57,224 bases of DNA from Chthonomonas sp. UBA1950 (lineage in GTDB: Bacteria; Armatimonadota; Fimbriimonadia; Fimbriimonadales; Fimbriimonadaceae), in NCBI GenBank assembly GCA_002336105.1, contig DDEQ01000008.1, forward strand, positions 1 to 57,224, written 5' to 3'. The first letter of the stretch is position 1. Each line of letters starts with the position of its first letter. Below, piece by piece: positions 48,916 through 57,224 of the stretch. The translations under genes were made by a program, and so were the position numbers. The notes under the pieces are model-generated. The model had not been told where the DNA came from. It ran no database searches and worked only from the letters and a program-made list of their open reading frames with translations.

Positions 48916-50469
48916 CTAGAGCCCTAAACCGCCCCAGACTCGGTCGATCTTGGATTTCACATCATCTGCCATCGAAATCAACTTAGGATACGGGCGCGAG
49001 AAGCCGTTCTCACCTGGCAACTTGTGGGTACAGTCGAATCCGATCTTGCCTCCGAAACCTTCTTGCATCGCGGCATGGTCAAGTTGATCAACCGGACCTT
49101 TGGTGAGTAAGGTGTCCCTCATGGGGTCGCAATTTGCTCCTAACCTGAAGAGCACCTCGCTGATGTTCTGAACGTCGCAGTCCTCATCAAACACAAACAC
49201 CATCTTGGTGAATGACATGCCACCCAAACCCCAGATCGCACTCATCACCTTGTAGGCGTGGCCCGGATACTTCTTCTTAATGGAAACGAAGGCGACATTG
49301 TGAAATGTAGCTTCGACAGGGAGATTCATATCAACGATCTCGGGGACCGTCATTTTGATCAGAGGCAAGAAAATTCGTTCGACGGCTTTGCCCATCCAGC
49401 CGTCCTCCATGGGTGGAATGCCAACGATGGTTGCTGGGTAGACCGGTTTGGTTCGCATGGTCACGGCCGTCACATGAAGTACCGGAAATTGTTCGGCAAG
49501 CGAATAATAACCCGTATGGTCTCCGAACGGTCCTTCAAGCCGGGTTTCGCTAGGGTCAACATAGCCCTCGATGACAATCTCACAATCTGCAGGCACCATT
49601 ACGTCGACTGTTTTTGCCTTGACTAAGCTCACAGCCTCTCTTCGTAAAAAGCCCGACCAAACCATTTCGTCAATCCCAGGGGGAAGCGGAGAAATCGCGG
49701 CAAAGGTGTGGGCAGGATCGCCACCCAAGCAAACGCAAACTTCTAGGTTCTTTCCCTTCTCGCCAGCGTCTTCCATCTGGCGGCGACCCGTCTTGTGCAT
49801 CTGCCAGTGCATTCCGCATGTGTTCTTGTCGTGTACTTGAACTCGGTACATGCCGACATTTCGTTTGCCCGTGTTTGGATCGTGAGTAAAGACAAGAGGG
49901 AGCGTGACGAAGGGTCCGCCGTCTTCTGGCCAACAGGTCAAAACGGGAAGTTTGGTGAGGTCAATGTCGTCGCCCGTAAGGACAACCTCTTGGCAAATTC
50001 CACTGGTTACTGTCTTAGGCTTAGTTGTTCTTAGAATCTCAATGAGCTTTGGAACAAGCGCCAAAGCGTCTTTGATTCCCTTCGGAGGATCGCCAGGTAA
50101 CCTTACTAATTCTTCGAGCCGTTGAGCATGCTCTTCGTAGTCGTCACAGGAGAGCGCCATTGACATCCGCTTGCGCGAACCCATGGTGTTGATCGCGACC
50201 GGCATGTACGAAACGGCGTTGCCTTCAGGCGAAGCGCCTGGCTTGTAGATCGAAGGGTTTCCAATCACTGCCGAATTGGGGTTAGGTGTTCCAAGTCGAG
50301 GTAAGGGGCCAACGACATTCTCAAAGAGCAGGCCCGGTCCATCCTTTTTCATCACGCGGTCGGCAACCTCGGTGATTTCGAGGATTGGGCTAAACGGTTC
50401 GCGAATTCGCTTGAGTTCGCCCTTGCTTTCTAGAACTTCGATGAAATGTTGGAAATCTCGGTACGCCAT
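48916..50469 (-). CDS. ubiD: UbiD-family decarboxylase
   Basis: A 517-residue enzyme of the prenylated-FMN-dependent UbiD family. Motifs: AYRDFQHFIEVLESKGELKR at the start, PILEITEVADRV, GMYRVQVHDKNTCGMHWQMH and the signature ETRLEGPFGDHTGYYSL, and C-terminal KIGFDCTHK. Relatives decarboxylate aromatic or unsaturated acids in ubiquinone or menaquinone (MqnL-like) synthesis; which pathway applies here is not shown. The partner UbiX is not in the window. The ATG at 50469 is preferred over TTG 50478; TAGACT lies 10 nt upstream of it. Confidence 0.93.
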   Translation of the reverse strand: MAYRDFQHFIEVLESKGELKRIREPFSPILEITEVADRVMKKDGPGLLFENVVGPLPRLGTPNPNSAVIGNPSIYKPGASPEGNAVSYMPVAINTMGSRKRMSMALSCDDYEEHAQRLEELVRLPGDPPKGIKDALALVPKLIEILRTTKPKTVTSGICQEVVLTGDDIDLTKLPVLTCWPEDGGPFVTLPLVFTHDPNTGKRNVGMYRVQVHDKNTCGMHWQMHKTGRRQMEDAGEKGKNLEVCVCLGGDPAHTFAAISPLPPGIDEMVWSGFLRREAVSLVKAKTVDVMVPADCEIVIEGYVDPSETRLEGPFGDHTGYYSLAEQFPVLHVTAVTMRTKPVYPATIVGIPPMEDGWMGKAVERIFLPLIKMTVPEIVDMNLPVEATFHNVAFVSIKKKYPGHAYKVMSAIWGLGGMSFTKMVFVFDEDCDVQNISEVLFRLGANCDPMRDTLLTKGPVDQLDHAAMQEGFGGKIGFDCTHKLPGENGFSRPYPKLISMADDVKSKIDRVWGGLGL

Positions 50470-50479
50470 CCTTCGCAAT

Positions 50480-50485
50480 AGTCTA
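50480..50485 (-). promoter_or_regulatory. -10 element (TAGACT) of the ubiD-family gene
   Basis: Minus-strand TAGACT, 10 nt, then the ATG at 50469. Confidence 0.35.
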
Positions 50486-50523
50486 CGGCTTCAGACGGCG
50501 CACAAGTCAGCATTTAGTAGACT

Positions 50524-51120
50524 CTATTTGATTTCCTTCCAGCCTACAGGGGGAGAAAAGCTGACTTCCTCCCGCTTAAGGTTCGGTTCCGGACTTATTT
50601 TTTGATACCAAACTTCAGCGTCGAACGACCCAGGGTTGACCGTGTATCCAAGGGGCAAGTTTCCTTCCTTTGCTACATAGAGGAATAGCTTTGTCTCTCG
50701 GGTGATAAAGGTTCCATCGATCTCGATTTTTAGGCAGCTTGTGTCATGCCAGTTCACCTCAGTTGGCACTCCGACCGGTCTATAGTTTGTCCGTGGCATC
50801 GCCACTCCAACAAGTCCTAAGTAGTCATCTGGTAGCGGATATTTGCCTGCTTTCTTTCGATATTGCTTTAGCTTGCGGTCGATGGTGATGGCCTTGGTGG
50901 GAGTGTAAAAGAACTCATAGTCGTCGGCAACACCGTGAAAAGCGCGGTCTTTATAAACAAAAAGTTTCTGTGTCGGCTGTTGCTTTCTCCCGTAAGACGT
51001 GTACGTTCTTTGCGAAGTAACCGAGTAAAGCCCAAAGTCTCTCAGGCTTTTTGCGCAGTCATCAAGGATCTGCGAACTCGTTTTCTGCAAAAAAACAACT
51101 GTTACCAGGATCGGAAGCAC
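50524..51120 (-). CDS. hypothetical exported protein, LolA-like features
   Basis: A 198-residue protein with a hydrophobic N-terminus (MLPILVTVVFLQKTSS, GTG start) that may be a signal peptide. The body has beta-strand patterns: LKIEIDGTFITRETKLFLYV, then GNLPLGYTVNP and the ending VSFSPPVGWKEIK. These resemble the LolA-like outer-membrane lipoprotein-sorting fold, but I cannot be sure. It lies 54 bp upstream of the UbiD-family gene on the same strand. Confidence 0.5.
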   Translation of the reverse strand: MLPILVTVVFLQKTSSQILDDCAKSLRDFGLYSVTSQRTYTSYGRKQQPTQKLFVYKDRAFHGVADDYEFFYTPTKAITIDRKLKQYRKKAGKYPLPDDYLGLVGVAMPRTNYRPVGVPTEVNWHDTSCLKIEIDGTFITRETKLFLYVAKEGNLPLGYTVNPGSFDAEVWYQKISPEPNLKREEVSFSPPVGWKEIK

Positions 51121-51228
51121 AGCTTAGTTTAGGGGGATTCCTAGAGAATTTACTAGACTAGATTTTGTATATTCGGGCAAAGGAGCCAAGCGGTAACCGC
51201 TAAAGGCGGGTACCCTAAGAAGCCTGTC

Positions 51229-52233
51229 ATGGCAAAGTACAAAGTAGCAATAGTCGGTGCGAGTGGATACGGCGGTGCCGAACTCGTGCGTCTGCTACTC
51301 AGCCATCCCGAATTTGAGATCACTCAGGTCACTAGCGCTAGAAGTGCTGGGAAACGGCTCCAGCAGGAATGTCCGTGGTTGGCAACCGACCTCATTCTAA
51401 CGCCTTTTGAACCTGAGAAGATCACTGCCGATTTCACATTTCTGTGCCAAGAAAAGGGTTTTGCCATGGATCATGTGGCTACTCTTTTGCCGCGAACGAG
51501 GGTGCTTGACCTATCCGCAGACTTTCGCATAAAGGACCCAGCGGTTTACAAACAGTATTACGGCATCGACCATCGCGCTCCCGAATTTCTTGAGGAGGCT
51601 GTCTATGGTTTGCCCGAGTTGATTGGTTCAGATCCGATCAGCAAAGCACGTCTTGTCGCGGTTCCCGGTTGCTATCCAACTGCTTCCGGCCTCGCGATTG
51701 CGCCAATAGCCGAGCATATCGACGGCGTTCCAGTTGTTGATGCCAAATCTGGCGTCTCTGGCGCTGGACGGAGCCGTACTGAAACCGACTACTTGTTCTC
51801 AGAACTTGTAGGAGGTTTTAAGGCTTACGGCGTCAATGGACATCGCCACACACCTGAAATTGAGATGTTTTCGAAGTGCCCGGTACGGTTCACTCCGCAT
51901 CTCATCCCGGCTGCACGAGGCATTCATTCGACTATTCATGCTCCGATTCAGGGGGTATGGACACTCGATAACTTGAGAGAGCTGTATCGATCCTTTTATG
52001 AGGGTTGGCCATGCGTTCAAGTTGTGGATGCTCCTCCGACCACCAAACAGGTGATGGGGGCCAACACATGCGCCTTATATGTCGATTTTGACCCTCGCAC
52101 GAACTACATCGTGGTCTGTTCGGTCATTGACAATCTTTGCAAAGGAGCGGCAGGACAAGCCGTCCAATGCCTCAACCTCATGGCAGGTCTTGAGCAAACT
52201 GCTGGACTTCCCATGAGCGGCCTCTGGCCCTAA
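51229..52233 (+). CDS. argC: N-acetyl-gamma-glutamyl-phosphate reductase
   Basis: A 334-residue cytosolic enzyme, third step of arginine synthesis (NADPH reduction of acetylglutamyl phosphate). NADP-binding IVGASGYGGAELVRLL at the start, LDLSADFRIKD, the catalytic Cys in AVPGCYPTASGLAIAP near residue 148, KSGVSGAGR and the catalytic His in NGHRHTPEIE. Length is normal. argJ follows after 16 bp. argB and argD are not in the window. Confidence 0.96.
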   Translation: MAKYKVAIVGASGYGGAELVRLLLSHPEFEITQVTSARSAGKRLQQECPWLATDLILTPFEPEKITADFTFLCQEKGFAMDHVATLLPRTRVLDLSADFRIKDPAVYKQYYGIDHRAPEFLEEAVYGLPELIGSDPISKARLVAVPGCYPTASGLAIAPIAEHIDGVPVVDAKSGVSGAGRSRTETDYLFSELVGGFKAYGVNGHRHTPEIEMFSKCPVRFTPHLIPAARGIHSTIHAPIQGVWTLDNLRELYRSFYEGWPCVQVVDAPPTTKQVMGANTCALYVDFDPRTNYIVVCSVIDNLCKGAAGQAVQCLNLMAGLEQTAGLPMSGLWP

Positions 52234-52249
52234 AAAAGAATAGGATTTT

Positions 52250-53443
52250 ATGCTTCCAATCGGTTTTTCATTCGCAGGCGTTCGATGTGGACTTAAAAAC
52301 AAACGAAACGACCTCGGCATTATCTTGTCAGATCGACCCTCAGTCGCGGCGGGCGTACTTACTCAGAACCTAGTTCACGCTGCAAGCGTTGCCTACACGC
52401 GTTCGGTTCTGGCAAACGGTCAACTTCGAGCAGTGGTTGTGAATAGCGGAAACGCAAACTGCTGCACAGGTGAAAAGGGAGTCGAAGACACACGCCGAAT
52501 GGCTGAGCTCACGGCAGAAATGCTTGAACTCGATTCAAACGATGTGGCAGTCGGCAGCACCGGAGTCATCGGCCACACGCTCGACATGGTTAAAGTCGAG
52601 AACGGTATCAAGGATGCGTCCCGAAAACTCGGCCCTTCGCCAAAGCCGTTCATGGATGCCATTCTCACGACAGACCTCGTTGAGAAATGGGCGGCTCACG
52701 CTCTGGGAGATACCGTCACATATTCACCGGCTTTGCCTGTGCCAGATGATGTGACGGCGAACGGCGTCATATACGGCGTCTGCAAGGGAAGTGGCATGAT
52801 TTCTCCCAACATGGGGACGATGCTTTGCTACATCCTCACAGACATCGACGTCTCCGCTTTCGAACTTCAGCCGGTTTTAGCCCGCGTAGCAAACAAAACC
52901 TTTAACTCAACAACAGTGGACGGAGACACAAGCACAAACGACATGGCACTTGTGATTGCGAACGGGGCATCCGGTCGAAAAGCTACCGAAGAAGAGTTTG
53001 AGAACGCATTGTACGGCGTGTGTCTTTCGTTGGCGAAGCAGATCGCAAGAGATGGCGAAGGCGCCACAAAGCTTCTTGAGGTTCGCGTCACGGGATCTTC
53101 TGACCCGAGAAAGGTTGCACGAACGGTGGCCGAGTCACCGCTGGTAAAAACGGCGATGTTCGGGTGCGACCCAAACTGGGGGCGCATTATGGCGGCAGCT
53201 GGTCGCGCTGGAGTGCCGTTTGATCCTGCCGGAGCAAAGCTCTTTGTTCACGCTCGGGGCGAGGCTTTCTTGTTATTCGAGAAAGGCACACCAACCAATT
53301 TCGATGCGAAGGTTGTGTCCGCCGCGCTCAAATCGGACCATGTCATCATCGACCTTCAGATTTCAGATGGTGACGCAGTAACGATCTATTCGTGCGACTT
53401 CGGATATGGTTACGTACGCATCAACGCCGAGTATCACAACTAA
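52250..53443 (+). CDS. argJ: glutamate N-acetyltransferase / amino-acid acetyltransferase
   Basis: A 397-residue ArgJ, which recycles the acetyl group from acetylornithine to glutamate and in some species also uses acetyl-CoA. It matures by self-cleavage before the Thr of the NM-A-TML motif; here the sequence is GSGMISPNMGTML, with Gly in the usual Ala position and the nucleophilic Thr kept near residue 189. VVNSGNANCCTG, TVDGDTSTNDM, GCDPNWGRIM and the C-terminal YVRINAEYHN are conserved. It is co-transcribed with argC. AGGA lies 4-5 nt before the ATG. Confidence 0.96.
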   Translation: MLPIGFSFAGVRCGLKNKRNDLGIILSDRPSVAAGVLTQNLVHAASVAYTRSVLANGQLRAVVVNSGNANCCTGEKGVEDTRRMAELTAEMLELDSNDVAVGSTGVIGHTLDMVKVENGIKDASRKLGPSPKPFMDAILTTDLVEKWAAHALGDTVTYSPALPVPDDVTANGVIYGVCKGSGMISPNMGTMLCYILTDIDVSAFELQPVLARVANKTFNSTTVDGDTSTNDMALVIANGASGRKATEEEFENALYGVCLSLAKQIARDGEGATKLLEVRVTGSSDPRKVARTVAESPLVKTAMFGCDPNWGRIMAAAGRAGVPFDPAGAKLFVHARGEAFLLFEKGTPTNFDAKVVSAALKSDHVIIDLQISDGDAVTIYSCDFGYGYVRINAEYHN

Positions 53444-53451
53444 ACCTTCTT

Positions 53452-53480
53452 GCCGGTTTCGGTTTGCTATCGAAACCGGC
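53452..53480 (+). terminator. hairpin terminator after argCJ
   Basis: A 10-bp perfect stem GCCGGTTTCG / CGAAACCGGC with a 9-nt loop, 8 bp after the argJ stop, followed by TTCAAATAAT (weak U-tract). Confidence 0.7.
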
Positions 53481-53516
53481 TTCAAATAATCTCATCGAGA
53501 TCAGCCAAAATGAGGC

Positions 53517-55748
53517 ATGAGTGTCGTTGAGCAGTTCGACAAAATGTCGTATAGCGTCGCAACCGAGGGGCCAGAAGTAGCCAACGATTGGCTGGAAAAA
53601 CACGGGCGTAAGTTCGGTTGCGTTGTCGACAATGAGCCTACGAGTGCCGAAGGCTTGTTTGAAGTGTTCAATCCTGCTACCGGCGAGGTTATTGCTAACG
53701 TCTCTCAGGCAAGCAAGTCGACCGTTGACAAGGCGATCAAATCGGCTCGGAAGGCGATGCCTGCCTGGCAAGCGTTGGGCGGGTTTGGTCGAGCAAAGGT
53801 GCTGTATGCCATCGCCCGGGCCATTCAAAAGAACTCGCGATTGTTTGCCGTTTTAGAGTCGCTCGACAACGGAAAGCCGATTCGTGAAAGCCGAGATATC
53901 GACATTCCGCTCGTCGCCAGGCACTTCTACCATCATGCTGGATGGGCTCAGGAATCGTTCCCAGGCTTTGAGGCGGTTGGTGTTTGCGGCGCGATCATAC
54001 CTTGGAATTTCCCCTTGCTCATGCTGGCATGGAAGGTCGCTCCGGCGCTTGCGATGGGGAACACAGTCGTCCTCAAACCTGCTGAATACACCCCCCTAAC
54101 GGCTTTACTATTTGCCGAAATTGCAAAGGAAGCTGGCCTACCCGCTGGTGTCCTCAACATCGTTACCGGTGACGGCGAGGTTGGTGAAATGCTCGTCAAG
54201 CATCCAGGGATTGACAAGATTGCCTTCACCGGAAGCACTGAGGTCGGAAAGGCGATTCGCAAAGAAACAGCCGGTTCAGGCAAGAAGTTAACGCTCGAAT
54301 TAGGCGGCAAATCCCCTTACATTGTTTTCGAAGATGCTGATATCGATAGCGCTATCGAAGGGTTGGTCGAAGCGATTTGGTTTAATCAGGGACAAGTTTG
54401 TTGCGCGGGATCGCGACTGCTAATTCAGGAGTCTATCGAGACAAAGTTCATCGCACGCCTCAAAGAGCGAATGTCAAAACTACGGATCGGCAATCCGCTC
54501 GATAAGTCGGTAGACATTGGGGCAATCGTCGCGCCTGTGCAGGTTCAGCGGATTCACAGTATGGTGAAGCAAGGGGTTGACGAAGGTGCAGGACTGTTTC
54601 AGGCAGGAACTCTTCCTGAATGTGGCTGGTTCTATCCGGCAACGTTGCTCACCGATGTGAGCCCAGCTTCAGCCGTGGTTCAAGAAGAGATCTTCGGGCC
54701 AGTTCTGGTAGCAATTCCTTTCCGAACACACAAAGAAGCAATCGAACTTGCGAACAACACGAACTACGGTCTCGCAGCATCGATTTGGACCGAAAATCTT
54801 TCGCTGGCGCACCACGTAGCGGCTTCTGTAAAGGCTGGGACAGTGTGGATCAACTGTACGAACCAGTTCGACGCCTCATCTGGGTTTGGTGGATATCGTG
54901 AGAGCGGCTACGGTCGCGAGGGCGGAAAAGAAGGTTTGTACGCCTACCTTAAGGAAGTTCCAGGTTCACCGAGACCAACTGAACCAGAAGCAACGGAAAC
55001 GGCTTCGATCGACCGAACGCATAAGCTCTATATCGGCGGCAAGCAGGTTCGGCCTGATAGCGGATATAGCTTGACGATCAACGGCGAAGAATTCCCATGC
55101 GGAAGCAAGAAGGATGTTCGAAACGCAGTGGAAGCGGCGGAGAAAGCCTTGCCCAGTTGGTCAGGATCGACGGCCTTTTTACGGTCGCAAATCTTGTACT
55201 TTTTGGCTGAGAACCTTGCTGCAAATGGAGCTTCGAATGCGGTGACTGAGCCGCTATTCGCCCTCGCCGGTATGACCGATAAACTCGATGGCTCGGTCCA
55301 TCAGGTTCCTGGTCGAATGCTCAACTACACTCGAAATGAACCCCTCGGCAAGATCGGAATAATCGCGCCGAAATCAGGTGACTTAAGCGGGCTGGTAACG
55401 GCCATTTCTGCTGCAATCGCGATGGGCAACACGGTCGTCGTGATCGCTTCAGAATCAAACCCCAAGCCTGCTGCGGAGCTATACCGAGTCCTCGACACAT
55501 CAGACATTCCTGCTGGCGTGGTAAACATCCTCACCGGTCGACTTGACGAGATGGCGAAGACCTTGTGCGAGCACGATGCCATCGACGCAATATGGAATTT
55601 CGCGGCTGAATCCAAAGACGTCGAAGCTTGGTCAATCGGAAACCTGAAGCAAACCTGGAGTCCAGCCGATTCTGCGACGGTGGCGCTTAAGAGTTACTTG
55701 TGGCATGCCGTTCAAGTTAAGAATGTCTGGGCTCCTTATGGAGCCTAG
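53517..55748 (+). CDS. two-domain aldehyde dehydrogenase, ALDH16-like
   Basis: A 743-residue protein with two ALDH domains. The first (about 45-480) is complete: GAIIPWNFPLLMLAWKVAPA, IAFTGSTEVGKAI, the general-base Glu in LTLELGGKSPYIVF, the catalytic Cys in FNQGQVCCAGSRLL, and EEIFGPVL. The second (about 500-743) is shorter, keeps LGKIGIIAPKSGDLSGLVTA and AIAMGNTVVVIASE, but has no Cys motif. This matches ALDH16, whose second domain is a non-catalytic pseudodomain. The substrate is unknown. Its stop overlaps the convergent reductase gene by 4 bp. Confidence 0.88.
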   Translation: MSVVEQFDKMSYSVATEGPEVANDWLEKHGRKFGCVVDNEPTSAEGLFEVFNPATGEVIANVSQASKSTVDKAIKSARKAMPAWQALGGFGRAKVLYAIARAIQKNSRLFAVLESLDNGKPIRESRDIDIPLVARHFYHHAGWAQESFPGFEAVGVCGAIIPWNFPLLMLAWKVAPALAMGNTVVLKPAEYTPLTALLFAEIAKEAGLPAGVLNIVTGDGEVGEMLVKHPGIDKIAFTGSTEVGKAIRKETAGSGKKLTLELGGKSPYIVFEDADIDSAIEGLVEAIWFNQGQVCCAGSRLLIQESIETKFIARLKERMSKLRIGNPLDKSVDIGAIVAPVQVQRIHSMVKQGVDEGAGLFQAGTLPECGWFYPATLLTDVSPASAVVQEEIFGPVLVAIPFRTHKEAIELANNTNYGLAASIWTENLSLAHHVAASVKAGTVWINCTNQFDASSGFGGYRESGYGREGGKEGLYAYLKEVPGSPRPTEPEATETASIDRTHKLYIGGKQVRPDSGYSLTINGEEFPCGSKKDVRNAVEAAEKALPSWSGSTAFLRSQILYFLAENLAANGASNAVTEPLFALAGMTDKLDGSVHQVPGRMLNYTRNEPLGKIGIIAPKSGDLSGLVTAISAAIAMGNTVVVIASESNPKPAAELYRVLDTSDIPAGVVNILTGRLDEMAKTLCEHDAIDAIWNFAAESKDVEAWSIGNLKQTWSPADSATVALKSYLWHAVQVKNVWAPYGA

Positions 55749-56692
55749 ACCTGATTCTCGAAAGGATCAACGTGGATATCCTTGAGGTTTGCACCTGCAA
55801 GAAAGCACTTCTTCTGGGTTGCTTTCACAAGCGCCGGATTTCCGGCGGCAAACACACGCCACCCTTTGAGGTTGGCGATGTCGCTTAAGGCAACATCCAG
55901 TGGTGAGCCCACCCTATCCGCAGGGTTGACCACTTCGCTTGCGCAGGAAATGTAGTTATCGCCTAGAAGCGACTTGAGTTCTTCGCGAAAGTACAGATCG
56001 TCGGAATGCGATGCTCCGTGGTAAAGGCGAATCTGCCCTTGATGTCCATGAGCAAGTGCCGACCTAACGACGCCGATGAGCGGAGCCAAACCGGTCCCGC
56101 TGCCGATAAGGAGCATAGAGTTCTCGCTGTATGCCGGCCTATAGTGACAACGACCATATGGCCCTTCAAGCTTGACTAGATCTCCAACACTTGCCTTTTC
56201 GCGCAGATATGTGCCCATCTTTCCATCGGGAAGGATGCGAACATGCAGCTCAATACCCTCATCGATTTGGGCGATGCTGTAGCTTCTCACTAAATCACGA
56301 TTGATAGTTAACCTAACGAATTGCCCAGGCATAGCCCGTAAGGGATCTGCAGGTTCGAGCGAAACCCGAATGATATCGCGATGTATCCATTCGAGAGCTG
56401 AAATCGTTGCGTCAACCGTCTGCGAGCTCCCTGGACCCGCGAAACCCACGGCCCGAACTTCGGCTGCCTTGGCGAGACAAGACAAAATGTGACCAGACTC
56501 GACCAGGTGATCCGATAGCCCCGACTGAGCTTTGGCAGGTATCGGACCATCGATGATCCTGAGCAAACAGCTTTGGCATGCCCCCGCTCGACAGCCGCTT
56601 TTGACGGCTATCTGATGACGGAGCAGACACTCCAAAACGGTTTCCCCCGATTGAACATCGAGGGAACTACCTTCAAAATAGATTTCGCCCAA
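55745..56692 (-). CDS. 2Fe-2S / FAD / NAD(P) oxidoreductase
   Basis: A 315-residue three-domain electron-transfer protein. A plant-type [2Fe-2S] ferredoxin domain comes first (SGCRAGACQSCLLRI, with the fourth Cys in HILSCLAKA), then an FAD domain (VRSYSIAQ) and an NAD domain (MLLIGSGTGLAPLIGVV, ending FAAGNPALV and HVDPFENQ). Such reductases pass electrons from NAD(P)H to oxygenases or other partners. It begins 3 bp after the truncated haemoglobin gene, so the globin is the most likely partner. Confidence 0.88.
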   Translation of the reverse strand: MGEIYFEGSSLDVQSGETVLECLLRHQIAVKSGCRAGACQSCLLRIIDGPIPAKAQSGLSDHLVESGHILSCLAKAAEVRAVGFAGPGSSQTVDATISALEWIHRDIIRVSLEPADPLRAMPGQFVRLTINRDLVRSYSIAQIDEGIELHVRILPDGKMGTYLREKASVGDLVKLEGPYGRCHYRPAYSENSMLLIGSGTGLAPLIGVVRSALAHGHQGQIRLYHGASHSDDLYFREELKSLLGDNYISCASEVVNPADRVGSPLDVALSDIANLKGWRVFAAGNPALVKATQKKCFLAGANLKDIHVDPFENQV

Positions 56693-56695
56693 GGG

Positions 56696-57061
56696 CTATT
56701 TGCCTAAGACGTTGGCACGGGTCGTCTCGGCGACCTTTGCTACCTCGCCGATAAGCTCGTCGCTAACGCCGAGTTCCTTCAACGTCGCGGCAAGGTTCTC
56801 GACGACGGCATCAAAGTGACTGTCATTTAGCCCTTTTGCGACCAGGTGAGCATGTCCATCTCGCATGTCTTTGCCCGAGTAATTGTGGGGACCACCGAAT
56901 GCCATCGTTAAAAATGCCTTCTGTTTGACAGCTTGTCGCTCCATGTCGACATCCTCGAAGAATTCGCTTATTCGGTCGTCTGAAAGAACCTTTCGATAAA
57001 AAATATCAACTGCCGCGTCGATAGCAGCATCGCCGCCGAGTTGTGCGTAAAGTGTGTTCAT
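56696..57061 (-). CDS. glbN: group 1 truncated haemoglobin
   Basis: A 121-residue two-over-two globin (TrHbN type), full length. It has the B-helix IFYRKVLSDDRI with Tyr at B10, KQKAFLTMAFGGPHNYSG (E-helix region), and the proximal His in MRDGHAHLV. Group 1 members bind O2 and NO and in mycobacteria oxidise NO to nitrate. It is the first gene of a two-gene operon with the iron-sulfur flavoreductase. On the minus strand a CATTAT lies 5 nt before the ATG. Confidence 0.95.
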   Translation of the reverse strand: MNTLYAQLGGDAAIDAAVDIFYRKVLSDDRISEFFEDVDMERQAVKQKAFLTMAFGGPHNYSGKDMRDGHAHLVAKGLNDSHFDAVVENLAATLKELGVSDELIGEVAKVAETTRANVLGK

Positions 57062-57142
57062 GTTAAATAATGGCTATTTCAGCCATGCGTATTCTACTGC
57101 TTCCGTTTTACGCGAAAGTGCAAACGTCGTCAAAATTCGCGG

Positions 57143-57148
57143 TAGAAT
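57143..57148 (+). promoter_or_regulatory. -10 element (TAGAAT) of the tRNA-Gly gene
   Basis: TAGAAT ends 12 nt before the tRNA. No consensus -35 is visible. Confidence 0.45.
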
Positions 57149-57160
57149 AATGGTCCGAGC

Positions 57161-57224
57161 GCGGGCGTAGCTTAATGGTAAAGCTCCAGCCTTCCAAGCT
57201 GGCCACGTGGGTTCGATTCCCATC
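57161..57224 (+). tRNA. tRNA-Gly (anticodon TCC), 3' end cut by the window
   Basis: The acceptor strand GCGGGCG, D-arm GCTTAATGGTAAAGC, anticodon stem-loop CCAGC-CTTCCAA-GCTGG with anticodon TCC, and the T-arm GTGGGTTCGATTCCCAT are all visible. The 3' acceptor strand lies beyond the end. Confidence 0.95.

Noticed and set aside
1..57224. CRISPR array, integrase or intact insertion sequence
   Set aside because: No spaced direct repeats of CRISPR type, no integrase motifs and no intact transposase were seen.

Overview
The window reads like a chromosomal segment of a free-living, non-model bacterium, most probably from Armatimonadota (Fimbriimonas-like). That placement is an inference. It rests on a PEP-CTERM secreted protein, a type A RNase P RNA, housekeeping genes scattered out of their usual operons (rpsR, rplJL, pheT, lipB and argCJ stand alone), and many start codons sitting 6-10 nt behind a -10 hexamer with no convincing Shine-Dalgarno sequence. 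A few genes do have a clear Shine-Dalgarno sequence. Both strands are densely coded and share short overlaps.

Layout. 1-2.35 kb: the edge of a Mu-like phage head module on the minus strand (gpT-type capsid, decoration-like protein, gpI-type protease) behind an operator-overlapped promoter, plus a small unknown gene. 2.4-9.1 kb: a Cys/Met-metabolism lyase, redox proteins (two thioredoxin-fold proteins, trxB), rpsR, and a GNAT/hypothetical/DUF1844 operon. 9.2-19 kb: two paralogous GT-C-like membrane proteins around pheT, an Rrf2 regulator, rnpB, a membrane-anchored cyclase-like protein, lipB-rnhB-yraN and nfo. 19.1-27.7 kb: a complete kdp potassium-uptake locus (two extra small membrane proteins, kdpF, A, B, C, D, E). 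Two identically spaced sets of 11-bp-phased repeats precede its first gene and kdpB. 27.8-31.7 kb: secreted or membrane proteins (SIMPL, DUF2330, S1/P1 nuclease, esterase).

31.7-34.6 kb is a decay zone around an isolated rplJL pair, which has its own L10 leader and terminator. It holds an interrupted small ORF, a TPR gene remnant with an in-frame stop, and an ISL3-family transposase relic with stops and frameshifts. 34.7-46.7 kb: an ECF sigma factor, a glycogen debranching enzyme, an FmdB-type protein, a GT-C-like protein with dus, proline dehydrogenase, a family 2 glycosyltransferase, a GH20-like enzyme and an M42 peptidase. 46.9-48.7 kb: a subtilisin-like PEP-CTERM protein cut by one in-frame stop. 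48.9-57.2 kb: a UbiD-family decarboxylase, argC-argJ, a two-domain ALDH16-type aldehyde dehydrogenase, a truncated haemoglobin with an iron-sulfur flavoreductase, and the 5' part of a tRNA-Gly.

Strongest leads: the duplicated KdpE-type operators, the recurrent near-leaderless promoters, the globin-reductase pair, the split protease, the phage-head cassette and the paralogous GT-C family.
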